NCBI GenBank assembly: GCA_023078555.1
Contig: CM041199.1
Span: 6,763,315-6,827,314 of the forward strand
Direction of reading: 5' to 3'
Length of the DNA: 64,000 nucleotides
DNA from: Ulva prolifera
Taxonomy: Eukaryota > Chlorophyta > Ulvophyceae > Ulvales > Ulvaceae
The notes below the pieces were generated by a model. The model searched no databases and had not been told where the DNA came from. It worked only from the letters and a program-made list of their open reading frames with translations. Shown piece after piece: positions 37,712 through 50,200 of this stretch. How positions within the stretch are numbered: the first letter of the stretch is position 1; the number at the start of each line of letters is the position of its first letter. The position numbers and the translations under genes were made by a program.

Positions 37712-38219
37712 TGTAGGAGCAGGCCTGCTGCAGCCTGTTGTATTCAAGTACGGGCAGGTTGGCTGAGAACGTGTGTCTGGTTGATGTTCTTCGAAGACTG
37801 GATGCCCAACATTGGAGTCATCTACTTCTTCGTTGGAAGATGACATGTGGTGGATTCAATTGTGGAATTTTGAGGCTCGCGGGCATCAGACAGGGAACTT
37901 CTGGAAGTAGGCTGTGGAACGCCTCCCCTTCCCAAAGTATAACCATGGCCAAACAGTACCATCAATGGCAGCAAAGGAGCCTGTCACTGATCTTAGAGCT
38001 TGAATTAGTTTATTGAAGTTTTACATGCAAAAGCTCCATTTCAAAAATTCAAGTGCAGTCTAGTTCCAATGCAAGGCATGCATATGTGCTGCCTTGCACA
38101 TGCAGATTTTACAGATTATACTGGTGGAGTTCAGCAACTCCCCAAAGCAGCCATGATGTGATAGCAAGTTGGCAAATGTGGCATGTTATGCTGCACTTTC
38201 CTGGTCACCATGACCTCAA
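37712..38219. other. Convergent intergenic region
   Basis: Between the stop codons of the HEI10-like gene (+) and the WD40 gene (-). It presumably contains both 3' UTRs. No gene seen. Confidence 0.5.
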
Positions 38220-41200
38220 CTACTGATACAAATGTTCCTTAGCCTTCAGTGTCGACGGTTCTGCGTCCTCGGCATTGGTGGCACAGGCTGTGTATGGTTT
38301 TAGGGACAACAGTGTACCATCTTGATCGCCAATGAGCATGTGAGGTCGAGAAGCACCATATGCCATCGATGACGGTGCATTTGACAGCGCCTGCAGCTTG
38401 CGTCGAGTCAGTCGCACAGAGCCAGACATATGTCACCATTCTGACCGAGCATGGTGTATCAATTCTGGCGCAAGCACAATTGGACCATGGTGCACCAACG
38501 TTGAGGAGTTTGGCGCACCACACGCTCCAGCACTCCTGCTGTCCTCACATCGTACACGAGAATGCCCGCAGGATCTGCAAGCCCGCATGCGACAAACCGC
38601 CCGCACGGCGAGACAGCCGCTGTCGCTCCTGTAATGGCCGTCCCTCTCGGCGCAGCCGATGCATGGCGGCCCGACACAAATCTGCGGGTGACCTCCATAC
38701 ATCGCAGGTCCCACAGCAGAACAGTTGCGTCCTTTGAGGCAGACATGACCGCATTGGATGCAACCGCGGCGGTTGCCGCATCACTGAATGGGGTGGTGGG
38801 AATGACCGCCAGCTCGCAAATCCCGCGGCTGTGCTGACCTGTGGCAGTGGCTACGGGGGCGCCAACCGCAGCATCCATGAGGTGCAGGGCGCAGTCCGAG
38901 GAGGCCGCCAGCAGGACATTGGACGGCACTGAATTCTGGCATGTCAAAGCAGTGGCTCGAAGCCCCGTTGGTAGAGGGAGCGTGGCTACAAGGGAGGCAC
39001 TCGCACGGCTCTTCAGGCGCGCGACATCGTCACGGAGGAGCTTCGGCCGATCCCACCTGCATGTCGTCGTGCTCGTGAAAGAACTCTGGATGGGAAATGG
39101 CAACATCAGTAATTCATAGCACTGCATGTTGCACGCTGCAGTAGGTCCCGGTCACAGAGCAGGCGCTGCCAGAGAGTTCGCTTGGCTTCGCTGCTTGTCA
39201 GCCACGCCAATCACTCTGCTCATGCCATCAAGCAGCACGCTCAGTCTGCTTTGCTGAGCGATTGACAGGACAGAGTGTACAATTGTACAATACCGTGTAT
39301 AGCAACAATTGGGGGTAACGCTGCATTCTGCAACAAAAGCTGTGCACGATCTATCCTTTCTTCAACACACGTGCTCATGAGTGCGCACCTGTAGAAGTGT
39401 ATGTCTGGCCCGGCAGCTACAACGATCAGCCGGTCCATGGCGAAGAACTCGGCACCAGGCGGTGCGTCTTTGTACTCAGAGTAGGCAGCTCCGCAGCTGC
39501 CTGTGCTGAACGTATACTGCTGCCCACTGCCAGTCAGCCGCCCCCGTGGTCCTGTCAAGGCGGCCCCTCGGCCACTGGACACAGCCCCGCGGGGTGCGCT
39601 GCGCCTGCATACATGCATACGGTAGTCCTTGAAGTGTAACTCGGCTGTTTCAGCTCAGCATGCATAGATGCACATTTGTGGACGTACATCCGTGAGGACT
39701 GGCAGGTTGGGCATGGCAACTGGATGACCAACAACAAGAATCGTGCCAATCCTCATAAAGTGTGCCAATATGTAGGTTTACTAGCCGCAACCAGGACCAC
39801 CGAGCAGGCACACATTGACATGCATCTGGGGTGACAGCTCCGAAGTCATGAAACACTCCTACCTCGTATCCGGAGGGGCACCCTCGCGACCAAGCCATGC
39901 CTCCACCATGACAGAATCGGCATGTGTGGTCCCGTTAACTCGGGGTTGTCCATGTCCAATAGGATACGGCTCAGTACATTCAGATTTACTTTGCCTTTAC
40001 TTGACAGAAGAGTTCCAGCGCACCCGGGTTTCGAAACAGAAGCACCCCGTGCTGCAGGTGCCCGCTCTGAGTTCCTCGAGTGTGCCGGGGGCCGTGCCGC
40101 GCTCAGGGTCGCCCCCCCGGGGAGCGTCAGGAGTGCATCAGGTGAATGCGCAGCCCACAGGCAGGCGGTGCCGTCGCGGGAGGCGCTGAGCAGGTGGCCG
40201 CCATGGTGGCTCCAGCGCACGGATGTGATGTAGCCGTCATGTCCACTGGGGTGCACATGCATGCTCCTGCAGGCACACACCGTCCAAACTTGTTTCACAC
40301 ATTGCCCATTGAGGGCATGCATCGGGACAGGTTGTGGCCAAGTTCCGTCCCAGAGTGCTACGGCGCTGACGCTGTCGCTGCACCGACATATCGTGAGGGT
40401 CCAAAGCAGTCACCCAAATTCACCATCCGCGTGTCGCTCCATACGTACCCCAGCGCTGGCTGTCCAAGGAACTTGCGGTCATTGCGTCCTTGCATGCACC
40501 TCGTGTTCATATGACCAACGCACGAGTCCATTGCAGCAATGCAGCGTGACTCCGCCCAGCCAGTTGCATCGCCCGCGCACGCACTGCCCACCTGAGCAAC
40601 CCAGCCGTGCCATTGCCACCAAGCACAAATACTCACATGCATGACCACCGCAGCGTGTGCGTCCCCTCACAGTACGGACTTGCACCGCACACCCAATTCC
40701 GTCCCACCAGTCCAACGTGGGGGGGCAGGCGGAGGCGCACCCGGTCAAGTCCGCCCCGAGCACAGCCAGCTGTCCGGTGCTCGACCCCGCCACCACGCGG
40801 CTTCCATCAACGGACACATGCAGCGCAGTGCACGCATCACGGAGCACCGCCCTCGAGTCACCCACAGCCACAGGCGGCCCGCCGTGCGACGGGTAGGCCG
40901 CTTCGCGGCCCCAGTGCGCAGACAGCAGCCCTGGCCCCTGCCGGCCGTGCACCTCCACGCCGCGTGGCTTTGGCGGCGCGTGCCCCAGGCGCGCCTTTGG
41001 GAACGTGAGGCCGTATCCTGACGACTTGATGCTGCTGTGGAACGTGAGAGCGTGCTTGCGTTGGCCACGGGAGCCTCCTGCAGGTGGCCATGCTACTCGA
41101 GGCAAGACGCCACCAGCACCCGGGCCATTGCATGGCACAGCACCACTCAAGCCACCAGGCATCGCATGTAAAGCAGCGATTCGTCGATGCTTGCACTGAA

Positions 41201-44200
41201 ATCAGCAATACACCAGAACCAAATCGTGGCAGATTGCCAGATCGACTACACAGGCTACTGCGCGGCTGCTACCAGCACTCACCCAAGAGACGACTACTTT
41301 CAGCACACAAGTACTACCAGCACTCACCCAAGATGTGAGTCAGACGACTTGAGGCGATGACGACACAGCAGCCACTGTCACACGATGCCACACTTGGCGT
41401 TTCTACGTGGGTTCTGGAACAGACAGGACAAGCGACAGGGCGACAGCACGGCAGTGAAGAAGCATTGGCGTGGTCGCGCTGACCTGTGCTGCCTGAGGCG
41501 TGTGCTTTGGTCTTGACCTTACCAGAGGACGACAGCGCCCCGGCAGGTGCTGCTGTGCCGGCACGTGCGGGTGGCGCTGCAAAGTCCAGTGGGGCACCGG
41601 GCAGCGGCTGGCCGCGGGCCTGGCCTGCGATGTGTGGCCAGAGCGCAGCCAGGTCGGCTGCAGTGCTTCCAGCCGGGCGGGCCGCCTGCACTGCTGCAGT
41701 GGCAGAGCCTGCGGCATCACCTGTAAGACGACCACGTGGCTGCTGAGACACGGATGCTGGGACACAGCCGCTGGGATACAGACGCTGGAACACCGATCCT
41801 GCGATACAGATGCTGGGACCGGTTTTGACCCAGTTGGTTTTGACCCAGTTTTGACCCAGTACATTTCAGGGGCGAAGAGCAGGTGTCATGGCAGAGCTAC
41901 GCACACGAGGGTTGAGGCACAGCAGCCGTCCGCGTGCCGTGTCTGTTGCAGCAAGCATGATGCCCTCTTCTGCATGGCAGACATGCATGTCTACCGGCGT
42001 ATTCCTCGATGATGCCACAGACACAGAACACAGGGACAGGGCATCTGCGGCTGCAGCATGCAGCTCCATGCTGCACATCTTCCTGTTTGATGTCAGACAT
42101 CAGACCAGATAAAAGATTCGAGCAGGTGAACTCCCAGAAGCAGGTGGCAGTATTTGCACAGGCCACACACACAAGCCATCCTCATGATTCCAGCGCAAAC
42201 TCAGGAACAGATGCACACCTGAACCGACAACTTTGCCTTCACCATCCAGCAGGACAGTCTCGAAGTTGCTTGCCCACTCTGAAGCCATTACGCATACGAT
42301 TGCCGCGCCTCCCAGCAGCTCTGCACAGGCACTACTGCCCGCCCTCGCTCTGCCTGCAGCACTGCAACATCCTGTCTTACCTGCAGTGGCAGCATACTCA
42401 CATCTCTCCCAGCGCGGCTCTGGCTAGCCAACACTGCACGCTTCCACAGCAGCAGAGGCAGCGGTACCTCTTCGAGAGTTCATAAAATCTGTAACGGCAT
42501 ATGATTACATAATTGAAAGACGTTTGTTTCACTAGAGCTTCAGGCAGTGCGTATGAGCTGGGAGGCTGACCGTGGCTCCCTGACAGGATTGGCGCAACAG
42601 CAGCAGCACCGGCTGTGAATGCGCAGGCACGGTGAGATGGCTGGAGGCTGCTACGCGGGAGCACAGTGCCTGTAGCGAGGTCGCCGCTCGGCGGAGCAGG
42701 AGGGCCGCGTGGGGCTGGCTGCGGGAGGTCTGCGGGGGAGAGGAGATGCAAGGCGCAGGGCTGCAATGACGAAGGCCGCAGGACGACGAGGGCGCAGCTG
42801 CAAGCCGCCACGAGCCTCCAGCTGTCTGCAAACATGACCTCCTCAGCGTCCCTGCACTGCACGGTGCTCTCATTGAGGCGGTTAGCTGGTGGTACGGGGC
42901 TGTCCTGCGGGGTGTACCTGAGCATTCGGACTGTTTGCGGGTGGGTGAGGCGTCCCAGGATGCTCATGGAAATCACCCTTCCGAATTCACAGACCAGTTA
43001 GACACGACTGAACGCAGCAATGGAAATGTGTCATCAGCATCATTCATCATTGATCTGTTAATGGTGATGGTGACACTGTGGGGAACGTCCCTGGGGCGTG
43101 AGCATGGCAGCTCCAACGCCTCAGCACCATTGTCAAGTGTTGGAGTCATCATGCAGGCACATATAGAGTACAACAGATTCAATAGCCTAGCCTTGGGACA
43201 ATTGCAGCCTAATGATAACTTGCACATGCCTCAAGGCTGCGGACCTGGAGTTGTGCTCAAAGCTGCCTCTGGCTGAGCTGTCATCTGGGCCTGGGCAGTC
43301 TGATGTCTGGCCAGAGCCTGTTGACACTGATTGCTGTGGCTGATGCAGGGGGACAAAGCAGAGGCTAAGAATACTCTGAATTGACTCGACAGAGTCATAA
43401 TCTTCCTGGCTGCCTGCAGCTGTGTGTTGAGCAGAGGTGTGCTTCGCTGCGGCCTTGGACATGGCATCCACACTTGCAGCCCGCGCCTTGGCGGCATGTG
43501 AGCATACACGGGCCTTTGTCAGAGCACAGTGGGCGATCTGTGCGGGGTGATGGACGACTGCTTGGGCCTTCAAAGCAGAGATGAGCAGCTTTGGAAGCTG
43601 GATACACGCCATGGAGGTGCAGCAGGTGGCATCGGTTGTGCTTAGAAAATGGATGCTGCCATCCATGGTCGCAACTAACACCTCTGCCCGTGTTGGATGA
43701 AACGTCATGGCTGACACCTTGTATGTGGAGAGCCGGGAAGATGAGCCAACCTTGGCATCGGACTCGGTCCAGGCAGGCTCATGGCATTCATAAGAAACCT
43801 TGTATATAAGAACCTCGCTTTGGCTCGACGCTGTGGCCAGCAAGATGCTCCCTGGATGTGTGGCTGACGTAACAGCTAGGCATGTGGGAACGGGCTTCAC
43901 CTGATACTGTGCTACCTGCAGAGCGGGGCCTATCTCACCACGGGCGATCCTGTACGAACAGAGGTGAAAACAGAACGTCAATGCCAAGTGCCATATTCGA
44001 TGAACGTACCAGAACATCAGGGAGCTGTATAATGCAGGCAGAATCACCGCCAAGCATCGCCATAAACTTGCCATCCTCCGTGACACAAATTCCAGAAATA
44101 TGAGATGATGCCATCGAGCACCCCGGAAGAGACAAAACCGTGGGTGAATAGGTTCCGTCGGCCAGTGACGCTGCCCCGAACGTCTTGATCAAGTCGAACG

Positions 44201-44510
44201 CGACAACGCCACTGGTCCCGGGCACAACCAGGTAGCTGCTTGGGGCACTTTCCGCGTCATCCAATACAGCTTTTCCGACGAAGATGCACTTTGCGCAGCG
44301 CAAGATCTGGGCAGACTGGATCCTCAAGGGCGCTGCGGCAGGACATACAAGACTGTGGATACATACGTCTGCACATCCTGAAAGCTTAGTTGCTGCGAAC
44401 TCCCCTACAGGAACAGTGACACCTCTCAGAAACAGGATTGAACACGAAGTCTGCTGCAGTCCATCATGCGACTTCCGCGCACCGTCGGTAGCTACCAATC
44501 CAGGCCCCAT
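38220..44510 (-). CDS. WD40-repeat protein, WDR27-like
   Basis: A minus-strand gene of about a dozen exons, from ATG 44510 to a stop near 38220. Well-bounded exons are 44510-44010 and one starting at 43915 (phase 0, donor CTG/GTACGT). Further coding blocks lie at ~43.9-43.2, 42.97-42.55, 42.3-42.2, 42.07-41.9, 41.75-41.5, 41.0-40.7, 40.4-40.05, 39.57-39.39, 39.1-38.5 and 38.4-38.22 kb. WD40 signatures are clear: GHDGYITSVRWSHHGGHLLS followed by ASRDGTACLW; SASKDATVLLWDLR; SPCGRFVACG; then GILVYDVRTAGVLERV. The C-terminal arrangement (DATVLLWDLR...SPCGRFVACG...VYDVRTAGVL) reminds me of WDR27, a WD-repeat scaffold of unknown biochemical role. The N-terminal half carries weaker beta-propeller-like blades (DGKFMAMLGGDSACIIQLPD). 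A minus frame at 44863-44576 could be an extra 5' exon. Internal splice sites were only partly resolved. Confidence 0.65.
39918..40003 (-). repeat. Dispersed short repeat, copy 4
   Basis: Minus-strand copy of the same ~85-bp element, with several substitutions (for example CATGGACAACCCCG in place of CATTGACAACTCCG). It lies in an intronic part of the WD40 gene just after the GHDGYITS exon, in the same orientation as that gene. Confidence 0.8.
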
Positions 44511-45288
44511 CCTTTCAACACCGCCCGGACCAGAAACACGTCAGTAAGCAGCAAAAGTCTTTTGCTGAACCCGGTTTACGCCATGCAACATACAAAGCGC
44601 CGCTGGGGATCGCCGTAAGACACTTTCGACACCCGAAAGTTTTTGCATGCTAGGTGCCCAACCGCGCAGCTGGTGTGTTGAAATATCCAGTGCATACAGA
44701 GGCATTTCTGTGAGGTGGTGAGAACAACGAATACTGTATTCGTGCTCAACATTTGGCTGATGATCTTGTGATCACCGGACAAGAGCATTTGGAAGCCTCG
44801 GCTTGGGAGCACCGAGGATTTTCGCGCTGCACCACTGCATGACATCATTTGCGACAGCAGCAAAGAAATCTGACGTACGACTTGGGTGATGAACCGACTT
44901 TTACGTCTCTATAGATGGGTGCAGCTGTGAACATGCAGCATCTAATTCAAGACCAGGCTCAGTGCAACGAGTACTGCACCTCATTTGTTTATGACACCAT
45001 GATCTGAGCTCATAGCCTCGCAAAATTTCAAAAATTAATGCTGGAAGATAGCCAGCTTACGCATCGGCCAAATCTGCAGCTGCAGATCTGTTTCGGTACT
45101 GGTGTAGGTACATAAGGTGCTATACACAGACAATTCGGAGCAAAATACCATTCTCGAGATGGATGGACAGTCAAACTTGTTAAAACTTGATGTCACTTCA
45201 AGTTCAGGGCTGCTAGCTCATCCTGCCTGCAAATACATCCCGCAATTGTGACAACAATCATCGCTGGAGCAGCGACGTTTCAGCACAA
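44511..45288. other. Intergenic region between WD40 and PYM genes
   Basis: AT-richer sequence upstream of the WD40 start and downstream of PYM. It contains the minus frame 44863-44576, which might be a 5' exon of the WD40 gene, since QRRF/GTATGT would be a good donor. It should include the WD40 promoter. Confidence 0.35.
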
Positions 45289-46081
45289 TCACCTCAACAA
45301 TGCTGTTGAACAAGCTACAAAGCAGCGCCCGTCATACATGCTGGCAGCGGATAAAGAGACCAGAAAGAGGACGCACAACGATTGCAAGGAATTGAGTTTA
45401 ACAGTCTGCTCGGGGGTCAGCTCAGCTCCACCTGCTTGCTTGTCCCGCAATTCGGTTATTTGTCTGATTTTCTTATGTAATGCTCTCGCTCTTTTCTCGC
45501 TTGACTCTTCGGATGCTCCCTGGCACTGGGCACCTTGCTGTGATGCTTGGCCCCCTGTATGTCCTGGTGCAGCAGGCTCACCGTTGACCCTACCACTGGC
45601 TACGGAAGTCCCGTGATGATCTGACGGGATATCTGTTTCAGTCGCTTTCTTTGCTTTCCGAGCTGCATTCTTCTTGGCCGACTTGCTCATTGGCTTGGCT
45701 GAATCTTGATCTGCAAACAAGCAGACACGTCCAGACTGCAGGACAACAGATACAAAACACATGCAGCGCTTCTGAGACCGTGTGAACACCACGTGAGGGT
45801 CAAAGCGTACCACTCGCGTCAAACCCAGGAACACCCGCTTTCTCCACATCCCTGCGGAACTGCAAGTGTGCTGGTGCTTGTTGAAACAATGCAGACTCCA
45901 GCGTCCAGGCTGGTTTACCAGTAGATAAACTCACCTGTTGCCCTCTGGAGACGTAGGCAACTTGCTCATCTGGTGGAACATAGCCATCGCGGATCTTCCT
46001 CTCCTTGCGGAACGTACCGTCAGCGCGCCGGGATGCCCGCACGACCCTCTCCGCTCCGCCGTTCTCTCCGTTATCAGACAT
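45289..46081 (-). CDS. PYM1: PYM / WIBG, partner of Y14 and Mago
   Basis: Three minus-strand exons, 46081-45935, 45859-45811 and 45710-45289, join in phase 0 then 1 to give 205 residues, the usual size for PYM. The N-terminal Mago-Y14-binding block is clear: ASRRADGTFRKERKIRDGYV followed by PPDEQVAYVSRGQQ, then KAGVPGFD. The middle has the Lys/Ala-rich segment MSKSAKKNAARKAKKA. The C-terminus has the helical RALHKKIRQITELRDKQAGG. From family knowledge PYM binds the Mago-Y14 heterodimer and the small ribosomal subunit and helps take exon-junction complexes off translated mRNA in the cytoplasm. The extreme C-terminus after KLNSL is unlike other PYM proteins and could be replaced by a further small exon. 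Confidence 0.88.
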
Positions 46082-47249
46082 GCTGCTCGCTTGAGACGAC
46101 CGACGTTGAGGTTGTATTTGAATAGACTGGCAGCAAGATTCCCTGGCTTCACTGGAAGCCAGAGCTGTTCACGTCCGGCTAGCGCTAATACTGCAGATCA
46201 TACCTCATGCGCCGGCATGTTGAGCATTCACAATTTTTTCCACTTGATCACGAAGCGAGAACTTGCATCTGCTGCTCTGCTAAACGGACTGTGCCATGCC
46301 TCAGCAAAACAGATGGTGGCCACCAGGACTAGCATTAACTGTACTGGTTTTCGCTTGGTAATACAGTGTTGCTTCGAGAATCCGGCATATGCATGGCCAC
46401 AGTTGTACGAGCAGATACAGATGCGACTGTTGCTCTGCACTGGGGAAAGGCGTTCGTGCAGGCAAGGTCAAGCAGGCATGAGCCCCGTCACCATGGCAAT
46501 GTGGCTGCTTGCATATGACGAGCTCTTGACTGCACAATCCTCAGAAATTCCACCATCGGCGGCACCCCTGTTGTGCAGTAACAGCCCACTCCTCACCAGA
46601 GTAGGCAGATCAGGCATGCGGCAAGAACGCTCCACTCTGAGACTGAGCATGCCAACTCTCAAGCAAGCACCACAGCCTTACTCAACACCCCTGGAGCCAC
46701 ACACACCTCCTGGGGCACAACATCGTCCCAGCAGCGTTCCCTCACCCCATAAACGGTTTTACTATTAGTCAGCAGCACGTGTTGCGTGCACAGGCCCGTG
46801 ACCTCTCGTCTGGTTGTCAACGCCCTGTCTCTCAGAGATACTCATGGAAACCAAATCGCTCAATGGAGCGCCATAGCGGCCACCTGCCACAAGCACCACC
46901 GGCCGCACAGCACCTCTGGCCACGCAGGCAGAGTTCAAGGCAGGCAGCACTGCGGCAAAAAAGCGGCAAGGCCGAGGCGGGACACAGCGGACCGCCGCCT
47001 CCATTCAGGAACATACACAGCAGTTTCGCGACACGAACACTCTGATACTTGAGACGGCAGCAGCGCAGCACCGCATCGCTCCCGGCAGCAAGAAATCGGC
47101 CCCTTGCATGGACCCCATGCACATCACACCCGCACATCTCCTACCATGCCAGCCCCCACACCGTGCCCCGGCAGCATGCGCACAAAGCGCGCCGCAGGGG
47201 AGCGAGCGAATGCATGCGATGGTGCACCCGCCGGTGGCTGCACGGGTGC
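46082..47249. other. Intergenic, no supported gene
   Basis: Separates the PYM start from the end of the zinc-module gene (both minus strand). A + frame runs 45938-46768 but opens inside PYM exon 1 and shows no motif. The PYM promoter and the upstream gene's 3' UTR are expected here. Confidence 0.4.
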
Positions 47250-50200
47250 TCAGCCGAGGAACGCTGTGCGGATGAGGTCACGCAGCATGTGCAGGTGGGC
47301 CTCGAGCTCCGCGGCGGTCTGCTGCTCCACGTCGAGCTGGGCTGGTGACAGCTCCGGCACAAGCATGCGCTCCCGCACGGCGAGGTACATGCGCGCAAAC
47401 TCCCGGTGTTCCGCCAGGATTGAGCGCGTGATGGCGGTCGCGCCGCTCGCGCCCTCGCCGTCACCGCGCGCCGCCGCCGCCGGCGCCGCTGGCTCCTCCT
47501 CCGCCAGCCACATCGCCTGCGGCGCCGCCGGCGGCGGCGGCGGCGGAGGCGGCTGCGCCGCCGGTGGCGCCAGCGGCGGCAGCCGCGACAGCGGCGGCTC
47601 TGCCGCGAGCGCCGGCAGCGGCCCGGCAAGCGCCTTCATGCCCATCGGAATGACCGCGCCGCCGCGGGCGCTGCCCCCCGGGCTGCGCATGTGCGTAAGC
47701 GGGGAGCGCTGCGGCGGCAGTGACCCGCGGGCAACCACGGACGACGCGGCGGGGCCGCCCCCCGGCGCTGGCGGCGGCCAGTCCAGGGTCGCGTGCGCGG
47801 AGAGCTCCGTGGTGACGGGCTTGTGCGGGACGGAGGGCACCAGGACGGACTCCGCCATGGCGCCGAGGCGCTGCCGCAGCTCGCCGGCCTCGAGCGCCGA
47901 CCGCAGCCAGGCGACGTCGTACGAGCGCGAGACGGCAGCGGCGCGGCCGCGGAGCCGCTTGCACGGCCGGCAGTAGCACGCGCGCCCATGCGAGCGCTTG
48001 CCGTCGAGCGGAAAGTCGTCCAGCGGCCGTATCGCCCTGCACAAACTGTCACCCATCTACCTCATTCATTCACATTGAGCCTCCGATGGCTCACTGCGCG
48101 ACAGCACAAAAACCCCTGCAGCGCTAACTCACCCAAAGTGATCCGCGGTGTGCTGCGCAGGCGTGCTGTGGGGCAGCGTACCGGCACAGCGCGCAGCGGC
48201 GCAGGAGCACGCCGTTCTGCGCCATCTTGTGCGGAGGCTGCACGCCGGCCGCAGCCGCCCCCGGCAGCGGCTCGGGCCCGCGCTCCGCGTCGCCGTCGCG
48301 CCACTCGCCATCCGTCAACTCGATGTTCTCACCGTCGACCATGTCTGAGATGTCGACGAGCTTGCGCTTGCGCTTGCCCCGGCCGTGGTCGTCGTCGGGG
48401 CCGCCGGAGCCGCTGTCGCCGCCAGACGCCGCTAGGGGGGGCATGCGCGGCTTGACATCTACCCCGGGCGTGGCAGCACCTGCGTGGCATGTCAGCGTGT
48501 CGGGTCGCCCGAGATGATACTCCTGAGCTGATGCCATGGCATCCAGGCCGCGCAACACTTGTGGACTTGCTGTGTCGAAGATAGATCCGATTTGCTGCGC
48601 AAGTGGGCCCCGGCGTCGGATTGCAGGCACATCTACACTGTCCGCATGGGGTCTACTGCATTGTACAGCTGCTAGGCAGACGCCGGCTGTCGTGCGAAGT
48701 GCCATCAGTGCACCTCACCGGCCTGTCTTCACTTGCACGACTCAAGACGCACGAACCCATTATGCCATGGCTAAGCGTGACGACAGAAGCCGCCGCCAGC
48801 AACAAGGGCGTTCCAGCCACGTGCACTGCCACACACGACCCTTCCGGCATGGCGGCCGCAGTAGAACGATAAAACAGAACAAGACGGAGCTGCTCTGTGC
48901 CCCGGCGGTGCAGACATGTCTCCCACACGTCTCGCACAGGCGGCTCACCGCACAGCCAGTCCGGACGCACCAGGCGGCTGGCCTTCACAGCCGAGCTGCG
49001 GCGGCGCCGCGGCCTCTCGGGGGGCCGGGAAGCCGGGGGCCGCGCCGCCGGCGCCGCCGTCGAAGCGCGTGCCCCCGACCATGAACGAAAAGAGGTCCCC
49101 GAAGAGCGCCGGCACGGTGCTCGCCTCGAACGAGTCCTGCAGCTGCGCGACGCTGAAGCCCCGTGTCTGCGCGCGGCCCTTGATGATCTCGCAATCCGCG
49201 CAGTACGACAGCCGCTGGAACCCTACACGCCACCCGGCACCCTGTCGCGGTCTGCACGGCAGAGCGCTACCGCGGTCTTCGGTTCTGTGGTATGACGCAC
49301 GCTGAGACCGTACACTCACACCACGCCACCCGCGCAGTGTGGTAGGTGCTTGATCCCCGAGCGCGCAGCACGCGGTCGCAGTCTGCCGCCGCTGCGCGTT
49401 GCAAATGCTGTTGGGGACGCAATGAGCATGGCATGGTGGGGCGGGGCGTGGCGCACTCGAAAGCACTCCGCATGCCAGTTCCATGCGCATGTTTGTGGGC
49501 GGAAACTGCCGGGATCGCGGGTCTGCTGGGCCTGGGGCACAGATCCGCGGTGGCCGGGGGGATACAGGTGCATCCGCATGTGGTACGGTGCATGAGGTTT
49601 GCAGAAGCTGGAGCGTTGCATATGCACCACACAATCACGCACCCGAACTCCACCATTTTTAAATATGCCTATGGATCCGAAGATGCAAGCATGTGAACAT
49701 GCATGCATACGTCCTTTGTAACTACATGCATTCGTGCGCACATACAACTTGAACCAGGATACTTTGACAGCTCGATGTGGTCACGCCCAATGACCCGACA
49801 CTGGTGCGGAGCTGCTCCGGCGGAGGTGTCGCACCGATCACCGGCGCCCGCACTTGCCGGCACATGCGGCAGATCCGGCCCATCGGCGGCTTCACGCCGG
49901 GGGGGAGCGGCTCGGCGGTGCGTGACAGCTCCCGCGCGATCGCCGCGGCCGCGCCGGGATGGGCCTGCGGCTCCACCGCGGTGGCGGTGGCCCCGCCGGC
50001 GGAGGTCGGCGGTGGAGGCGGGCTGGCCTCCAGGCCGGGTTGGTCCGCATCCTCGCCTAGCATTCCTGCACCGTGGGCCCGTGCTTCAGGGCGGGTCTCA
50101 TGCCGAGACCGGCAAGATCCTAGCAGCAACTCAAGTCAGGGGAGGTGAACCCGCGTATCGGTCCAATGCATACTCAAACTGTGCATCACAGGCTCAAGCG

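Noticed and set aside
45938..46768. Plus-strand open frame of 276 codons
   Set aside because: It begins antisense to PYM exon 1 and has no recognisable domain or splice support.
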